Origin: JANYCG01 sp031365665
Lineage (GTDB): Bacteria > Pseudomonadota > Gammaproteobacteria > Burkholderiales > Burkholderiaceae_C
Length of the DNA stretch: 6,466 bases
Reading direction: 5' to 3'
Assembly: GCA_031365665.1 (NCBI GenBank)
Contig: JANLYO010000101.1
Span: 1-6,466, forward strand
Shown: positions 4,393 to 6,466 of the stretch, in pieces
How the letters are laid out: each line of letters opens with the position of its first letter
Position numbering within the stretch: the stretch's first letter is position 1
Translations under genes and position numbers: made by a program
Notes under the pieces: model-generated
What the model was told of the DNA's origin: nothing
The model's input: only the letters and a program-made list of their open reading frames with translations
Databases searched by the model: none

Positions 4393-6466
4393 ATGTCTCG
4401 TTTCAATGTGAAGAAGGTGGCCGTGCTGGGCGCGGGTGTGATGGGCGCGCAGATTGCGGCGCATCTGGTCAACGTCAAAGTGCCGGTGGTGTTGTTTGAT
4501 TTGCCTTATCAGCCCAAAGAGGGTGCTCCGGTTTTGCCGGGCGGCAAGAACGCCATCATCGTCAGGGCCGTGGATGGCTTGAAGAAACTCAAGCCGTCGC
4601 CACTGGGTATAGCAGACGACGCGGGCTTGATTGGCATGGCCAACTACGAGGAACACCTGGAGCAGCTCAGGGGCTGCGACCTCATCATTGAAGCGATTGC
4701 CGAGCGCATGGACTGGAAGCTCGACCTGTACAAAAAGATCGCTCCGTTCATTGCGCCGCACACCATCGTGGCCAGCAACACCTCGGGCCTGTCGATCACG
4801 AAACTGGGCGAAGCGCTGGCTGATGAAATCAAGCCGCGTTTCTGCGGCATCCACTTCTTCAACCCGCCGCGTTACATGGCGCTGGTGGAACTGATCACCA
4901 CACCAACGACCGGGCCGCACATCCTCGACCAGCTGGAGACTTTTGTCACCAGCACACTCGGCAAGGGCGTGGTGCGCGCCAAGGACTCGCCCAATTTCAT
5001 CGCCAACCGCGTCGGCATTGCCGGCATGTTGGCGACGATGAAAGAGGTTGAAAACTACGGCCTGACGTTTGATGTGGTGGACGACCTCACCGGCAAGAAG
5101 ATGGGCCGGGCCAGCAGCGGCACCTTCCGCACCGCTGACGTGGTGGGGCTAGACACCATGGCGCATGTGATCAAAACGCTGCAAGACACGCTCAGTATCG
5201 AAACTGACCCGTTCTACGCCAGCTTCGCCACGCCCGAGGTGTTGAAGACTTTGCTGGAAATGGGCAACCTGGGCCAGAAAACCAAGGCTGGTTTCTTCAA
5301 GCGGCAGGGCCGCGACATCCTGCGTTTTGACCTGACGCAAAAGGATTACGTACCCGCTGGCGACAAGGCCGACGAAGTCTACGCCCGCATGCTTAAAAAG
5401 CCTGCCGCCGAGCGTTTGAAGCTGCTGCGCAATTCAGAGGGGGCGCAAGGCCAGTTTCTCTGGGCCATCCTGCGCAACAGCTTCCACTACGCGGCCGTGC
5501 ATCTGGGCCAAATTGCCGACAACGCGCGCGATATGGACTTCTGCCTGCGCTGGGGTTTTGGCATGAAGCAGGGCCCGTTTGAGTTGTGGCAGGAAGCCGG
5601 TTGGCTGGCAGTCGCCAACATGGTCAAAGCCGACATCGACGCCGGCAAGGCGCTGTGCAAGGCGCCGCTGCCAGACTGGGTGTTCGAAGGCCCGGTCGTG
5701 GAAGCAGGGGGCGTGCACACGCCGCAAGGCTCGTGGAATCCGACCCAGGGCAAATTTGTGCCGGTGCGTCAATTGCCGGTGTACACCCGGCAGCATTTCC
5801 CGGAATCGGTTCTTGGAGCGAATGCGCCGGCCGCTGAAACGGCAGGAACGACACTGCATGAAGACGAAGCCATCCGCCTGTGGACGCTGGATGGTGACGT
5901 TCTGGTTGCCAGCATCAAAACCAAGATGCATGCCATCGGCCCCGGTGTTGTGGAGGGCCTGGTGCAGGCGATTGACATGGCCGAGAAAGACTATCAGGGC
6001 CTGGTGATCTGGTCGCCCGACGAGATGTTTTCGGTTGGCGCTGATTTGCAGGCCATGTTGCCCGCCTTCCTGATGGCAGGTGTCAGCGCCATTGATGGTG
6101 CCGAGGCGGAGATGCAGCAGATGATGTTGCGCCTGCGTTATGCCAGCGTGCCCGTGGTGTCTGCGGTGCGTGGTCTGGCCTTGGGTGGTGGCTGCGAGCT
6201 GGCCGCCTATTCGGCCAAACGCGTGGTGGCGATGGAAAGCTACGTTGGCCTGGTGGAAGTGGGCGTGGGCCTGGTGCCGGGCGCTGGCGGCCTGACCTAT
6301 ATCGCCCGCCGTGCTGCCGAAAACGCCGCCACCTCCACCGGCAAAGACCTGTTGCCCTTCCTGACTGAAGGCTTCACGGCTGCGGCCATGGCCAAGGTAG
6401 GCACCAGCGCGCTGGAATCGCGCAAGCTCGGCTATCTGCTGGACAGCGACGTGATCGTTGCCCACA
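4393..6466 (+). CDS. FadN-like bifunctional 3-hydroxyacyl-CoA dehydrogenase / enoyl-CoA hydratase, 3'-truncated
   Basis: The frame is open from ATG 4393 to the right edge (691 codons) with no stop; family members are near 790-800 residues, so roughly 100 are missing. The NAD-binding domain comes first, with GAGVMG at 13-18. The dehydrogenase catalytic set is present: Ser131 in SNTSG, His154 in HFFNP, Glu166, and Asn205 in DSPNFIANR. The dehydrogenase C domain follows, with SGTFRTADVVGLD near 246-258, and then a second, degenerate copy around 357-405. The C-terminal crotonase domain starts near 497. It has oxyanion-hole segments FSVGADL (546-552) and GLALGGGCEL (594-603), and both catalytic glutamates, Glu602 and Glu622, spaced 20 apart as in enoyl-CoA hydratase. 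It should hydrate enoyl-CoA and oxidise the 3-hydroxyacyl-CoA with NAD+. The domain order is the reverse of E. coli FadB and the same as Bacillus FadN. A thiolase gene is expected next. Confidence 0.95.
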   Translation, partial: MSRFNVKKVAVLGAGVMGAQIAAHLVNVKVPVVLFDLPYQPKEGAPVLPGGKNAIIVRAVDGLKKLKPSPLGIADDAGLIGMANYEEHLEQLRGCDLIIEAIAERMDWKLDLYKKIAPFIAPHTIVASNTSGLSITKLGEALADEIKPRFCGIHFFNPPRYMALVELITTPTTGPHILDQLETFVTSTLGKGVVRAKDSPNFIANRVGIAGMLATMKEVENYGLTFDVVDDLTGKKMGRASSGTFRTADVVGLDTMAHVIKTLQDTLSIETDPFYASFATPEVLKTLLEMGNLGQKTKAGFFKRQGRDILRFDLTQKDYVPAGDKADEVYARMLKKPAAERLKLLRNSEGAQGQFLWAILRNSFHYAAVHLGQIADNARDMDFCLRWGFGMKQGPFELWQEAGWLAVANMVKADIDAGKALCKAPLPDWVFEGPVVEAGGVHTPQGSWNPTQGKFVPVRQLPVYTRQHFPESVLGANAPAAETAGTTLHEDEAIRLWTLDGDVLVASIKTKMHAIGPGVVEGLVQAIDMAEKDYQGLVIWSPDEMFSVGADLQAMLPAFLMAGVSAIDGAEAEMQQMMLRLRYASVPVVSAVRGLALGGGCELAAYSAKRVVAMESYVGLVEVGVGLVPGAGGLTYIARRAAENAATSTGKDLLPFLTEGFTAAAMAKVGTSALESRKLGYLLDSDVIVAH

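Noticed and set aside
5434..6465. 343-codon open frame on the minus strand, antisense to the FadN-like gene
   Set aside because: It is a low-information, His/Gln/Gly-rich translation opposite a coding frame with intact catalytic motifs, so it is a shadow.
4393..6466. Frameshift or pseudogene in the FadN-like gene
   Set aside because: Translating the whole frame by hand shows no stop and continuous family motifs. The lack of a stop codon is explained by the window edge.

Overview
The window is GC-rich, roughly 60% or a little above by eye. It reads as a betaproteobacterial chromosome segment, most likely from Comamonadaceae (Rhodoferax, Polaromonas or Acidovorax type). That placement rests on codon use, on the TetR / acyl-CoA dehydrogenase / DUF2147 / bifunctional hydroxyacyl-CoA dehydrogenase gene order, and on an AT-rich intergenic element that resembles one I recall from that family. 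No database search was run, so the assignment is an inference.

Layout, all genes on the + strand. (1) Positions 1-1047 hold the 3' part of an AAA+ ATPase with a DUF4143 C-terminal domain (COG1373 type). Its start and Walker A motif lie off the left edge. (2) Positions 1048-1338 are a 291-base intergenic region with several inverted repeats, a Comamonadaceae-like AT-rich repeat, a possible promoter, and a perfect 12-bp palindrome 18 bases before the next start codon. (3) Positions 1339-2064 encode a TetR-family regulator. (4) Positions 2091-3902 encode a 603-residue acyl-CoA dehydrogenase of the long DmdC-like class. (5) Positions 3947-4381 encode a secreted DUF2147 protein. (6) Position 4393 to the right edge encodes a FadN-like fusion of 3-hydroxyacyl-CoA dehydrogenase and enoyl-CoA hydratase, cut off at residue 691.

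Genes 3-6 are separated by 26, 44 and 11 bases with no visible terminator, so they look like one operon. The dehydrogenase does the first oxidation of fatty acid beta-oxidation and the FadN-like protein does the hydration and second oxidation. A thiolase (FadA) is expected just beyond the right edge. The TetR protein probably represses the operon and itself through the palindrome at 1309-1320, with an acyl-CoA as the likely inducer.

I see no mobile element, CRISPR array, RNA gene or clearly undescribed system here. The points most worth a second look are the exported DUF2147 protein inside a cytoplasmic beta-oxidation operon, the operator-like palindrome, and the AT-rich repeat with an echo inside the DUF2147 signal peptide.
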